64,000 nt of DNA from a bacterium. GTDB lineage: Bacteria; Electryoneota; RPQS01. The stretch's first letter is position 1, and each line of letters opens with the position of its first letter. The stretch is taken from positions 1 through 64,000 of the forward strand of contig JADJCU010000002.1 of the NCBI GenBank assembly GCA_016703065.1. The letters run 5' to 3'. Below the pieces are notes generated by a model. The model made no database searches, was not told the origin of the DNA, and saw only the letters and a program-made list of their open reading frames with translations. Shown one piece after another: positions 47,417-58,226 of the stretch. A program made the translations under genes and the position numbers.

Positions 47417-48802
47417 ATGAAACAAGTACCACGCATTCTCGTCATTGATGACGAACCCGATCTGCTCGAGAATTGCAGGATGATTCTCTCGCGCGAAACA
47501 TACGACGTGTTGACGCTGAACGACGGTCAGCAGCTGGATCGCGCGCTGGCGGAGTTTGACCCGATCTCGTCATCACGGACCTGATGATTCCCAACCGAGA
47601 CGGCATGAGATTCTGAAGCATATCAAGTGGTCACGGACCGATCTCCCGGTGGTCATGATGACGGCATATGCGACGATCGAGACCGCTGTTGAGGCGATGA
47701 AAAAAGGCGCAACCGATTATGTTGTGAAGCCTTTCTCCCGTGACCAGCTCGTGCACGCTGTTAACCGCGCGTTAAAGGAGCGCCGCTTGTTGCAGGAGAA
47801 CCACCGGCTTCGTCACGAACTCGCCCAACAGAAACTTACATCGTCAGTCGTCGCGGTGGACCCTGCCATGCTTGAGCTCATGCGAACACTTGCGCGTGTA
47901 GCGGATACGGAGGCTACCGTCCTCATCCAAGGCGAGTCCGGCACAGGAAAGGAAGTCCTTGCTCGTGCTGTGCATCAGGCCAGCAGGCGAAACGCCGGAC
48001 CGTTTCTCGCGGTCAACTGTAGTGCTTTGCCAACAAATCTCGTCGAAAGCGAGCTCTTCGGTCACGAGAAAGGGGCATTCACTGGTGCCTCGATGGTTCG
48101 CAAAGGAATGCTCGAAGAAGCTCAAGGTGGCACGTTTTTCTTCGATGAGATTACCGAAATGGACTTGAACATGCAATCAAAGCTCCTGCGTGTGATACAG
48201 GAGCGAACGATCCGCAGGGTAGGGGGAACCGCAAGCTTCCGATCGACATTCGGATCATCTCCGCAACGAATCGAGATCCGCAAGAGGCCGTGACTCAGAA
48301 ACTGTTCCGTGACGACCTCTACTTCCGTGTCGCCGTCGTAACGCTTCACGTCCCGCCTCTGCGCAAGCGTCCCGACGACATTCCCCCGCTCGCTCTGCAC
48401 TTTTTGAAAGAACTGAGCCAGAGCTACGGACGCACGATTGAAGGCTTCACTCCGCAGGTGACGGAAATCCTCTTGGGCTACGCCTGGCCGGGGAACGTGC
48501 GCGAGTTGCGCAACGTGATCGAACGCGCCGTCTCCCTCGCGGCAAAACCGATGATCCGCGAAGAAGACCTCCCGGCTCAACTGCAATCGGGTTCGATTCG
48601 TCGGGGTCCGGTCGTTGAGGCGAAAGAGACCTACGACATCGCTAAAGCGAGACTGCTTGATCAGTTTCAGTCGCAGTATTTCTCACAGTTGCTCACTGAG
48701 GAGAAGGGCAATATCAGCAGAGTTGCAATTCGCGCTGGAGTGGACCGCAAGACTGTCTATCGCATCCTGAATTCGGTCGGTCTCGCCAAATCGGCTGAGT
48801 GA
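47417..48802 (+). CDS. NtrC-family sigma-54-dependent response regulator (three frameshifts)
   Basis: ATG 47417 (or GTG 47408, overlapping the kinase stop). Receiver: RILVIDDEPDLLENCRMIL, phospho-acceptor in LVITDLMIPN, DYVVKPFSRDQL. AAA+ domain: Walker A GESGTGKEVLARAVH, sigma-54 contact loop EKGAFTGAS, Walker B GGTFFFDEITEM, then RDDLYFRVAVV and WPGNVRELRNVIERA. Fis-type HTH at the end: GNISRVAIRAGVDRKTVYRIL. Breaks of one missing base each lie near 47566 (should read DPDLVITD), 47606 (GMEILKH) and 48230 (LPIDIRIISATN). Restored length about 462 aa. It activates sigma-54 promoters; targets not identified here. Confidence 0.9.
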
Positions 48803-48821
48803 ATTCAGCGCACCAAACGCA

Positions 48822-48851
48822 CGAAAGGCTCGCACATTTGCGAGCCTTTCG
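48822..48851. terminator. Bidirectional terminator hairpin
   Basis: 13-bp stem CGAAAGGCTCGCA / TGCGAGCCTTTCG with a 4-nt loop, between the NtrC-type gene (+) and the beta-helix gene (-). Confidence 0.75.
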
Positions 48852-48874
48852 CGCTTTGTGATCGCATGGAAACG

Positions 48875-51800
48875 CTACTTCAGTAGAATCAACTTGCGTA
48901 CCCGAACAAACGTCTCGCTTTCCAATCGCACGAAGTACGTTCCGCTTGCAAACCGTTCTGCATCCCATTCGACCCTATGGCGGCCCGCAGAAACACGTCC
49001 ACTCAAAATAACGTCTACTTCCCGGCCTGCAATATCGAATATACGAAGGGTAGCGAAAGACTCCCGCGGGACATCGAACGTCAATGTGGCCTTGCTGTTA
49101 AACGGATTCGGGTACACTGGGTGCAGCACAAACTCCGATATGACGATGGCGTCATCAGCGACTGACGCCGCAGAGTCGGTCAGGAACAGCCAGTTGCGCG
49201 ACAATGACTCGATGGAGGTGTCGGGCGATTCAATATGTGCAAACACCGACCAACGGATCTGATCTCCGCTAAATATGTTCCAATCGGCCGGAATCGTCGT
49301 GAAGTGGTTCGCGGTGTCAAGCGGAATGTTGAGTTGCGCGGTGCCGCGCGTCAGCCGCAACGAATAGGTCACTTCGTTCTGTCCGCTTGGATCAATTGAA
49401 TGCTGCCACCTGAAGTCCAGTGGCCAATTCACTGGATGGGGATGCCCCGTGATCGGCTCAATTAAGTCGAAAGGTGTCAACGTCTCCGGTCGAGTGAACG
49501 TGAAACTTGCATTGCAGTACCGTGCGCCGCCTTGCGCGGAAAACGCAGTGACTTGCCAGTAGTGCACGCCACCGGCCAATGGAATTGTCAAAGCAGTGTC
49601 GGACGTCACCTGCTCGACGCTTGGTCTGTCGAACAGCGGGTTATTCGCAACCACGACAAGATAGTAATTTACCGGCAAATCGTCTGTATCCCTGCTGACT
49701 TGCCAAGACAGCTCGGCATGTTGACCCAAAATGGTCGCCCCGTTGACGGGCATTAAGAGCGCAAACGAACTAGATGGAGTATACTGAATCGGCGAGTAGA
49801 AGACGCCGATATCATTGATTGAACTGTCGGGATCGAAGGGCGCAAACAGGCTTCCGGCGTTAACGCAAGGCGATTCTGCCGCAATGTGAAAGTTACCGAC
49901 AGCAGGATCAATCAGCTGGGGATCGGCGAACAGATTTCCATAAACATCTGTGCTGTCTTGATTGAAGTTTACAGAGTCAAGGTGACCTATTCCATGCGGT
50001 CCGTGATCGGGCGACCCATCTTCAAATTGGAATGCGCCGCTTTCACCTGAAATGGAACTATGATCCACAGCCGCCGCCGCGCAGTCACCCCAGAAGCCGA
50101 TCGCTGGGCTTCCACTCGACTCCGCCAAAATGCAGGCAGTGACAGTGGCGCTTGAGTGATTCATGAAAACCGCGCTCCCTTGTCCGGCGGAGTTTTGGTA
50201 CATCACGCAATTCCGAATCGTCGCACCATCGCCAAGCAGGGCCGCAGCGCCGCCGAGCTCAGACACGTTGCCGCTAAACGTAGACTTTGAAACGTCCAAC
50301 ACTCCACTGTCAAAATAGAGCGCGCCGCCGGATCCATTCATGCCGGTCGCAGCATTGTCGACGAAATCACTGTGCGCTATTTGCGCTTCGGCGTCGGCAC
50401 CCGAGACGCGTACTGCAACGCCGCCCAGATTAGCGGCCATATTGCCCCTGAAACGGCAACTGTCAAGAACGGCGCGGCCCGTCCCCGTAACACTGACGAC
50501 ACCTCCGCCTTCTAACAGCTGCGTGCCGCACGAATCAAAATCGCAGTTCCGAAATGTGCAGTCACCTCCAGCCAGCTGAACAACGCTTCCCGATCCGGAC
50601 GTATCCTGCGCAAACGAAGAGCTAAGCGCGGTCACGGCACCGCCATGGACTGCCATTCCGGAAGAGTTTCCCCGGCAGTTTCGGACCGAGGTCTCGATCA
50701 TCAACAACGTACTCACATCAGTCACGAGAAACGCAGGCTCGGTCAGTTGGGCGAATTCACATCCTTGCACATAGGCGCGGCTGTCGCTCCGCAGCATCAA
50801 GCCGCCGACCGTTGACCGCACATCGCACTCATGAAGTGTTAGTGCTCCACCGCGGGCCAGAATACAAGTCGGAAGGTTGCAATGCGTAAACACCGACGCG
50901 CCGACAGTCACGCTGTCACTGGTTACATGCATGACACCACCGACGCCCTCGATATTTCTAAATGCACAGCCCGAGACTTGCAGCGAGCTTCGCGATGTGG
51001 AGAGGAACCCGCCTGCTGTAGTGTCGCTCAGTCCATTCTCGAACACGCATGTGGCAAGCATCGAACCGGGTGTCGGGTCAATGAAATGGAGCCCCGCCCA
51101 TCGGCCCGTAAACGCCGGGTGCGTTGTGAAGACAATCGAATCGCCGGATTCACCTAAGGCGAACAACAACCCATCAACCCGGAGACTATACTCTCCAGCA
51201 AAAAGAAACGTCGCTCCGGCGTCGATGGTTACTGTTTCACCTGCTGGTACAGTCAAATCGCATGGAATGATATATGTTCCGGCGGGAATATTGCCCGAAA
51301 GATCGCCGCATAGAAAGGCGTGAGGTAATTGATACGTCGATTCGAGAGCTCCGAGGTCCGGAGGTGCAGCGACTGGACTCGGCCTTGGAGTATCGGCCAA
51401 GTCGAGACGAAGTTCGTCAATTGTGGGTGCAGTTCCTATGCTGGCCACTCGCGTGTTCTGTGCCAGCCGAAAGTCCTCTTCCACCGTGTCGATAAACGCC
51501 GGGTTGCTGAACGTATTGTAGTGCGTGTCGACCGAGTCCAGAAAGAGATTAAGCCGGACAAACTCGCCAAATCCCCTCCGGAAAGGTACCGACAATCGGC
51601 GCATCTCCGACGTCGAAGAAGCAGTTCGTCCCCAAGGTCAGTTGAGCATTGACATGCCCAATCGCGCCGCTTGGCAGATGTGCAAAGATCGTATTGTGGA
51701 CAACCAAAGAACAACCATCTGCCTGTATTGCCGTGCCTTCCGCAAGCGACGTATTGAGCGCGACCGTCGTGAAGTCAACGAGAATCTCCGCGTTCTCCGC

Positions 51801-52414
51801 AGCGATTGCGCTCCCGACGTTGCTCACGTTGTCATACCATAGACAATTGCGCACCGTCGTCTGCTGAACCCAGCGCTGTGTTGCTGAGTACATGCCGCCG
51901 CCCCGGTTTCCGGCTTCATTTCCGTGGATCTCACAGCTCAGCAAGCTCCGGGTTCGCGCGGTAGTCCATATACAATCCGCCGTCCGTAGCGTTCGTTATT
52001 GACACCGGTTGCGCGGCCGTGCTCAATTACTCCGTAGTTGAGATACGAGCTGTCATTAGCCACGACGAACCGCAGCCCTCGCCAACCGCCCGGAGTAACA
52101 AGTGTGTCACAGGTGAAACGCACCGAGTCGCCTTCCAAGCCATCGCCACGCAGTCTGCCGTTGACGACGAATTCAAACGGACCCGTGAACAGTACGGTCG
52201 TTCCCGCCAGCAAGGTCAACGTGCAATCCGTGGGAACAACGGCATGACCGGAAAAGACCACATAGGGGCTATTCTCCACTGTCCACGTGCCATGAACATT
52301 GCCCGCCGCGACCCAAGTGGTGTCGGCAACGGCATTTTGCGCCGCGAGCAAACTCAACGCAAGGAGGAAGTAACGCCCGGATAGTGTGCGATGTTGGGTT
52401 GACATTGTGTTCAT
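48875..52414 (-). CDS. Secreted right-handed beta-helix protein with T9SS tail (frameshifts)
   Basis: Reads in pieces: 52414 to about 51945, about 51950 to 51560, and about 51600 to 48875, with breaks near 51940-52020 and 51550-51600. Signal peptide after ATG 52414 (YFLLALSLLAAQNAVA). Beta-helix repeats fill most of the protein (CTLTLLAGTTVLFTGPF, NCLWYDNVSNVGSAIAAENA, GGALYFDSGVLDVSKSTFSG), a fold typical of polysaccharide binding or lyases and of adhesins. An Fn3-like segment (about 250 residues from the end) leads to the sorting domain, VYPNPFNSKATLTFDV to RVRKLILLK. About 1,180 aa restored. Surface protein; no catalytic residues assigned. Confidence 0.78.
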
Positions 52415-52502
52415 GATACGGCGCACTCTGTTGAAAATCAAGGCCCGCAGTTCGATTCTGCGATTGGACTGCATGAATAGACCGGGTTTTACGGCAAAAA
52501 GC

Positions 52503-52530
52503 AGGCCCTTGGTGTCTCTTCCAAGGGCCT
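52503..52530 (-). terminator. Terminator of the acyl-CoA synthetase gene
   Basis: 10-bp stem AGGCCCTTGG (52503-52512) / CCAAGGGCCT (52521-52530); on the minus strand it is followed by GCTTTTTG. Confidence 0.8.
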
Positions 52531-52550
52531 CACGACGCTAACACACGGGC

Positions 52551-54708
52551 CTACTTAGTCGACCCTGCGGGTCCGCCCAGTTTAATGCGCGCATCTACCA
52601 CGACGCAGCGCTCCGCCTCCGGGAACGCCAAGAGCGGATTCATGTCAAGCTCTCTGATCTCAGGGAAGTCGACCGCGAGTTGGGACAGTCGGAAAGTCAA
52701 TTCGTGAATGCGCTCGAAGTTGACGGATTTCTCTCCACGCACGCCGTTAAGGATCGGGTAGCCTCGAAGAGACTTGATCATTGCTTCGATATCCGTATCG
52801 GCTAACGGTGCGAGCCGGAAGCTCACGTCTTTTAGAACCTCGACATAAATGCCGCCCATACCAAACATGATCAAGGGACCAAACACGGGATCCGCAGTAA
52901 TCCCCATTACGATTTCCCGTCCGCCGCTCACCATTGGCTCAATGGACACCCCCCACTTGCCAGCATCGATCTTGAGCTTGCTGATCGTTTTGGCGAAGTC
53001 ATCCCACGCGGCTTCAACTTCGGTTTTGCGACCTCAGATTAAGGCGCACTCCGCCGACGTCCGATTTGTGCGTTATGCCCTCTGCGACAATCTTCATCAC
53101 CACAGGATAACCAAGTCGCTTCGCCGCCGTCGCCAATGCATCCCGTGAAAACACGGTCGTCGACTGCAAGACTGGAAACCTATACGCGCGCAGAATGTCG
53201 AAAACCTCGTCCGGTGCAAGCTGCTGTCTGTTTTCCTGCGTTGCCTTGGACAGCACGCCCTTCACGCATTCTGTGTCGACATCATCAAACGTCCGCATCT
53301 TGCCCTTAGGCCGTTCGCGCACTGCACGAAATCTGGTCATCGCCGCAAGCGATTGCACCGCCGACTCCGGGAACACATAGACAGGCAGCCCGGCCTGACG
53401 CAGAATCGGTGTACCGGACACGTCACCATCCCGCGTCATAAAACACACCAGCACCGGTTTCTTGAGCCCGATGTTTTTATTGTATGCGGCGGCAATTGCC
53501 TGCGCCACATCCCGCGAGTCGCTTGTGATCGGCAGGACAAAGATCACGATCATCGCATCCGTATTCGGATCGTTGAGCAAGATGTCGCCAACTGCTTCAA
53601 AGTGTGATGAGCCCGCACTCGCGACCATATCCACTGGATTGCGCGCACTTGCCAGATCAGCCAGCACGCTCTTGAGCTTCGTGGTTGTTTCCGGCGTGAA
53701 TTCCGCCATTTCGAGCCCGTTACCTTCTACTGCATCCGTCGCAAGGATTGCCGGGCCGCCGCCGTTACTCATGACGGCCACTCGAGAGCCTGCTGGAAGC
53801 GGCTGCGTCGCGAAGGCTTGCGCATAGTCAAACAACTTCTCTACCGTGTCGACGCGCAGGACGCCCGCGGACTCGAAGATCGCATCAACAGCCACGTCCG
53901 CCGCCGCCAAACTGGCCGTATGTGAGCTCGCCGCGCGCGCACCGGCTCTCGTACGGCCCGATTTCACCGCAATGATCGGTTTAGTCGCCACCATTTCGCG
54001 AGCCACTTGAATGAATCGCGTTGCGTTGCCAAAGCTTTCAATGTAGAGCAGAACTAAAGACGTTCGCATATCGTCCTTCCAGTAGGCAAGCACATCATCG
54101 ACGGAGACGTCTGTGCGGTTACCCAGACTGACGAATGATGACAATCCAAGCTGCATGCCAGTCGTGCGTTCAAGAATCGCGACTCCCAGTGCGCCAGACT
54201 GCGACAGAAATCCGATATTCCCCGGTACCGGCTTCGGTCCGGCGAACGTCGCATCCATCCGCACTTCGGGGTCCGTGTTGATCACTCCCATACAGTTCGG
54301 CCCGATCATGCGAATGCCGTAGCTGCGTACCTTGTCAAAAATCTGCTTCTCAAGTTTCGCACCCTCTTCGCCGGTCTCTGCAAATCCCGCCGTGATCATG
54401 ATAATCGATTTGATACCCTTTCTCCCGCAGTCGTCGATCGCTTGCAAGGCCAAGTTCTTCGGGACACAGATTACAGCGAGATCAACCGAGTCAGGAATCT
54501 CCAGCACGCTGCGATACGAGCGCATCGAGTTGACAAAGCTGGCGGCGGGATTTACGGCGTAAACGATACCGTTAAATTCAAAATCGAGTATCTTCTTTAG
54601 CATGTCGCGGCCAATTGTGCCTGGCTTTCGGCTGGCGCCAAGCACCGCGATAGATTGCGGCCGGAAGATGCTTTCAAGGTCGTCGTGAATAGAGTGAGAG
54701 TTGGTCAT
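52551..54708 (-). CDS. ADP-forming acetate/acyl-CoA synthetase (fused alpha-beta), one frameshift
   Basis: ATG 54708; an earlier in-frame ATG at 54774 would add 22 residues. CoA-binding domain first (SIAVLGASRKPGTIGRDML), then the succinyl-CoA-ligase-like domains with GPNCMGVIN, LSQSGALGVAIL and the phospho-His segment SHTASLAAAD, and finally an ATP-grasp domain (YRFPVLQSTTVFSRD, GYPVVMKIVAEGITHKSDVGGV). The frame breaks near 53030 and continues TEVEAAWDDFAKTI through GREIVMGITADPVFGPLIMFGMGG to the end at 52551. About 718 aa, the usual fused length. It conserves energy as ATP from acyl-CoA in fermentation or peptide/amino acid breakdown. Confidence 0.9.
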
Positions 54709-55202
54709 GTGTTGAGAGTTTGCATTGATACGAAATGGACGCCGTAAAATACGCCGATTTGCGGGGATCTGCAACTCTCCTTTCGCACCGGCATGCCCGA
54801 ACAGAATTGCGACTTAGAATCCTACTCCTCCCGGTGTGAATACGCTCGGGCATGCCCCGTACAACACCTGACCTTGTGTAGGCTAAGCGTTTGTATTTAC
54901 ATAAACTGCCTAACTATCCCTGAAACATGACAACGCCTGTCTAATTCGACCCGAGCCGTTCTTCAGGTTGACATTCCTGCGCCGCGCCGCTATATTGGAT
55001 AAAGAGATCAGTGATTGCGAACCTGCGCTGTCGTCCTGAGTGCTCGAAGATGGTGCGTAGCTCATCTCATCAGCAAGAAAATTCCTTGCTACGGGCGGCG
55101 CGTACCATTGTGCCGCCGTTTTCATGACAAGGTCGCCCACCCCGCGACTGCGCGATCGTTTTACAGCATGCTTGTACACCATAGCCAAATGAGTCACTAA
55201 TC
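54709..55202. other. Divergent intergenic region
   Basis: About 490 bp without a recognisable gene between the synthetase (-) and the CapA-like gene (+). Holds the paired palindromes at 54790-54856; the part from 54900 shows nothing I can support. Confidence 0.45.
54790..54856. promoter_or_regulatory. Paired palindromes, candidate operator
   Basis: GGCATGCCCGA at 54790-54800 and its complement TCGGGCATGCC at 54846-54856 form an 11-bp inverted repeat 45 nt apart. Each arm also contains the self-palindrome GGCATGCC, so two equal half-sites or two dimer sites are possible. Confidence 0.4.
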
Positions 55203-58154
55203 ATGAAAATAAAACTGACAAACTGGGCACTCATCGTCGCCGCAACGCTCTGGTCGATTGCTGCGGTCTCTGCTATCGAGCCGGATTCGCGGAGGCCGCA
55301 GGAATCGTTGGACGAATTTTCAACGTTACTGACCATTCTGCGCACCGACGAAGGCTTCGAGCTGCATTGGTATCCGTCTTCGGGTCTGAACTACTGGGCG
55401 GTGACCTTCTCTGCGAATGCGCAGATGACCAATCTGGACACGTTGGCGGTTACCGCAGATACCTTTTACGTGCTGCGCGACGCCGAGGGCACGTACACCT
55501 TGGGTTTCTTCCGTGTGGATCCGATCGATCTTGAGCCGCCCGCTGACACGGTCATCGCCGTCGAGTCGTTCGAGAATAACCCGTCGTTACAGAGTCTTGG
55601 AGGTGAGGATCTGGAGCCTGCGGCCTTTGAGCTGACGGATGCGGATCATGTTGGCGAGTCGGGGCATGCGCTGCGTATGTACGGCAATACGTGGAAGCGA
55701 ATTGCAATTCCGCCCACACAGATTGACACCACAACCGTTTGGGCGATCTGGGCGAAGCTCCTGACCCGGGGTGAAGTGCAAGCAATTGGAGTCGGTGACT
55801 CCGCGAACTATCTGTACTACATCCTGTGGGGAAAAGAGGCCCCGCAATCGCTGAACTGGAACACAGTCTACGAAGGCTGGTTCGCCGCAGGCGAGTGGCA
55901 GAATGTCGAGCTGCCGATCGGCGAAGATTGGGAAGGTCGATTCGGATACTCACCTCGCCTGACAGATATTCGCTTCATCAATGACAATGACACCGTTGCA
56001 GTTGATGGCGAAGTTCTCTTTGATGATCTGCGGGATGTAACTGGCGCGCAGGCGCCCGCTCCGGTCGCGGCATTCGACTGGACTGTAGTCGAAGATGGCG
56101 ACCCGGACAGCATTACGGTGGTCTTCCATTCGCATTCATACGACGTTGACAGTCCGTGGTTGACGCATGAGTGGAACTTCGGTGACGGAAGCACATCGTC
56201 GGTGAATCACCCTGTGCACAAGTTTCGCAGCCAGAGCCGCCATCCCGTGACACTAACCGTGACGGATTCTGAACGCAACGACTCATGGGTTGCTCATGCC
56301 GTCGTGGACAGCCCGATCACGGCGCCGCGCGATTTATGGTTTGCGTTCGCGGGCGACGTCATCACCGGGCGCGGCTACGAGAATAACAACGGCATCATAG
56401 AATCCTGGGGCATCGACACTCTGTTTGAACCGTGCTATTCTGTCTTGTCAACCTCCGATTTGACCTCATTGAATCTCGAATGCCCGATGACCACTGCAAC
56501 GACGGCCCATCCAACCAAAGGCATCGTTTTCAAATCGAACCCTGCAAACGTCTCAGGTTTGGTCAGTGCCGGGGTCGATTTCGTCACTCTTGCCAACAAT
56601 CACGTCTTCGATTACATGATCGATGGAATGACCGAGACCATGTACGTCCTCGATACGGCCGGAATCGTACACAACGGCTCGGGAATGAACGACGAGTTGG
56701 CTCGGCGCGTGCGATTCCTCTCGAGCAATGGTCTGTCTATCGCTATGCTCAGCTTCTCGGACCGAACCGGTTCCTACAACAACGTCCAGCCCTTCTTGGA
56801 CGCGGGTCGATCCCGTCCCGGGTTCGCGATGTGGAACCGCGGTGCGATTGAAGCGACGGTCGACGAAGCGGAGGCGCTCGCCGATTTTGTTGTGATCAAC
56901 ACCCACTCGGGCAGCGAATATTCGTTGGCGCCAATTCTTCAAATGCAGGCGGAGCAAGACCCCTTTGGCGATGAAGACATGCTGTTCGAACTTGTTCCTG
57001 ACACCCTTGAACGGCAGATTCGTCAATACGCGATCGACAGGGGCGCCGATCTCGTGATTGCCCACCACCCACATATTATCCAGGGCTTTGAAGTCTATGA
57101 CGGCAAGCTAATAGCCCATAGCCTTGGCAATTTTATCTTTGACCTGACGTATGCGGAAACCATGCCGACGGTCATTTTGCGCACGCACTTCTCGGCTGGC
57201 ATCGGTGTCGACAGTGCGATTGTTTATCCCGTGTACATAAATCACTGGATTCCGCAGTTGACTCACGGCGAACTCGCGCGCAACCTATTGGACTACGAAT
57301 CTGAAATGTCGCGCAGACTCGGTACATGGCTGGTCCGACCACCGGATGCTGATAGCGCGCTGATCATCTTCGACACCACAGGGGTCTTCCGCTCTTTGAG
57401 TTTCGAACTGGACACGCTTGCGCTGTCGCAGGATGGCACGTGGTGGATATCTGCGCCGCATAAGCTGATTGCGAATGGCTACCCAACCAGCGCCGAAATC
57501 GTAGAGGGCGCTGGCTATCAAATCCGTTTTGGTCGCGAGAAGCTTTACTACGGCAACATGGAAGACGAAGGTTCAAATGAGTGGCTGTTAAATAGCGCCG
57601 ACGAAGGCTATGTCACGGACGTGGTTCACTCTGGTTCCCGCAGCATTAGACTTCGCCGCACGTCCGGGACGCCGGGCAATGTTGTGTCCAACATCGAATA
57701 CAGACTGCCCATCAGCACATCACAAGAATACAGCGTTGTGGGCTGGATGAGCACTCAGAACGCGGGCACGACAAGTTTGCAGGCGCAGTACTATGGTCAG
57801 CGGTCCGGTGGAACTGCACTCGGGCTCGCGGATATCGGCGGAACGATGGTCGGCACTTCTGGCTGGGTGTTGAAACATGCGCCGCTGCTTCTGCCGCCCT
57901 CGACCACTTTCATATCGGTCAGGGTGTCGCTCTTGGCTCCGGCGATTGGCACGGGCTATTCCTGGTTTGATGACGTTGCCCTTGTGGAGTGGGGCGCGTG
58001 GCAGGATGCACCTGCGATCTCCGGCTTCCCCAAAGACTTTCATTTCGTTCAGGTTCGCACCACGACGAACACGACGCAAGCGACATTGAGCTATGTCCGC
58101 CAATGGGTGGACGTGGACCAACCCGTCATGCCAAGCAGCGCAGCCGTAGATTAG
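55203..58154 (+). CDS. Secreted PKD plus CapA-like (metallophosphatase-fold) protein
   Basis: 983 aa; signal peptide (LIVAATLWSIAAVSA). Residues about 120-285 are a beta-sandwich region (carbohydrate-binding-like), about 290-372 a PKD domain (EWNFGDGSTSSVNHPVHKF), and about 376-700 a CapA/PgsA domain: LWFAFAGDVITGRG, SLNLECPMTT, VTLANNHVFDYMIDG, DLVIAHHPHIIQGFE and LIAHSLGNFIFD, which hold the metal-ligand Asp, Asn and His residues of this calcineurin-like fold. A further beta-sandwich fills the C-terminus. CapA proteins take part in poly-gamma-glutamate capsule production; most lack PKD and flanking modules and are membrane bound, so this secreted form probably has another substrate. No T9SS tail seen. 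Confidence 0.78.
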   Translation: MKIKLTNWALIVAATLWSIAAVSAIEPDSRRPQESLDEFSTLLTILRTDEGFELHWYPSSGLNYWAVTFSANAQMTNLDTLAVTADTFYVLRDAEGTYTLGFFRVDPIDLEPPADTVIAVESFENNPSLQSLGGEDLEPAAFELTDADHVGESGHALRMYGNTWKRIAIPPTQIDTTTVWAIWAKLLTRGEVQAIGVGDSANYLYYILWGKEAPQSLNWNTVYEGWFAAGEWQNVELPIGEDWEGRFGYSPRLTDIRFINDNDTVAVDGEVLFDDLRDVTGAQAPAPVAAFDWTVVEDGDPDSITVVFHSHSYDVDSPWLTHEWNFGDGSTSSVNHPVHKFRSQSRHPVTLTVTDSERNDSWVAHAVVDSPITAPRDLWFAFAGDVITGRGYENNNGIIESWGIDTLFEPCYSVLSTSDLTSLNLECPMTTATTAHPTKGIVFKSNPANVSGLVSAGVDFVTLANNHVFDYMIDGMTETMYVLDTAGIVHNGSGMNDELARRVRFLSSNGLSIAMLSFSDRTGSYNNVQPFLDAGRSRPGFAMWNRGAIEATVDEAEALADFVVINTHSGSEYSLAPILQMQAEQDPFGDEDMLFELVPDTLERQIRQYAIDRGADLVIAHHPHIIQGFEVYDGKLIAHSLGNFIFDLTYAETMPTVILRTHFSAGIGVDSAIVYPVYINHWIPQLTHGELARNLLDYESEMSRRLGTWLVRPPDADSALIIFDTTGVFRSLSFELDTLALSQDGTWWISAPHKLIANGYPTSAEIVEGAGYQIRFGREKLYYGNMEDEGSNEWLLNSADEGYVTDVVHSGSRSIRLRRTSGTPGNVVSNIEYRLPISTSQEYSVVGWMSTQNAGTTSLQAQYYGQRSGGTALGLADIGGTMVGTSGWVLKHAPLLLPPSTTFISVRVSLLAPAIGTGYSWFDDVALVEWGAWQDAPAISGFPKDFHFVQVRTTTNTTQATLSYVRQWVDVDQPVMPSSAAVD

Positions 58155-58177
58155 GCAAACACAACCGCGAACAAAAC

Positions 58178-58206
58178 AAAGCCCCGGCGCAAACCGGGGC
58201 TTTCTT
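58178..58206. terminator. Bidirectional terminator
   Basis: 10-bp stem AAAGCCCCGG / CCGGGGCTTT with a 6-nt loop, flanked by A-rich and T-rich tracts, between the CapA-like (+) and glutamine-synthetase-like (-) genes. Confidence 0.82.
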
Positions 58207-58226
58207 ATTCTTGCTAACGAACCAAG

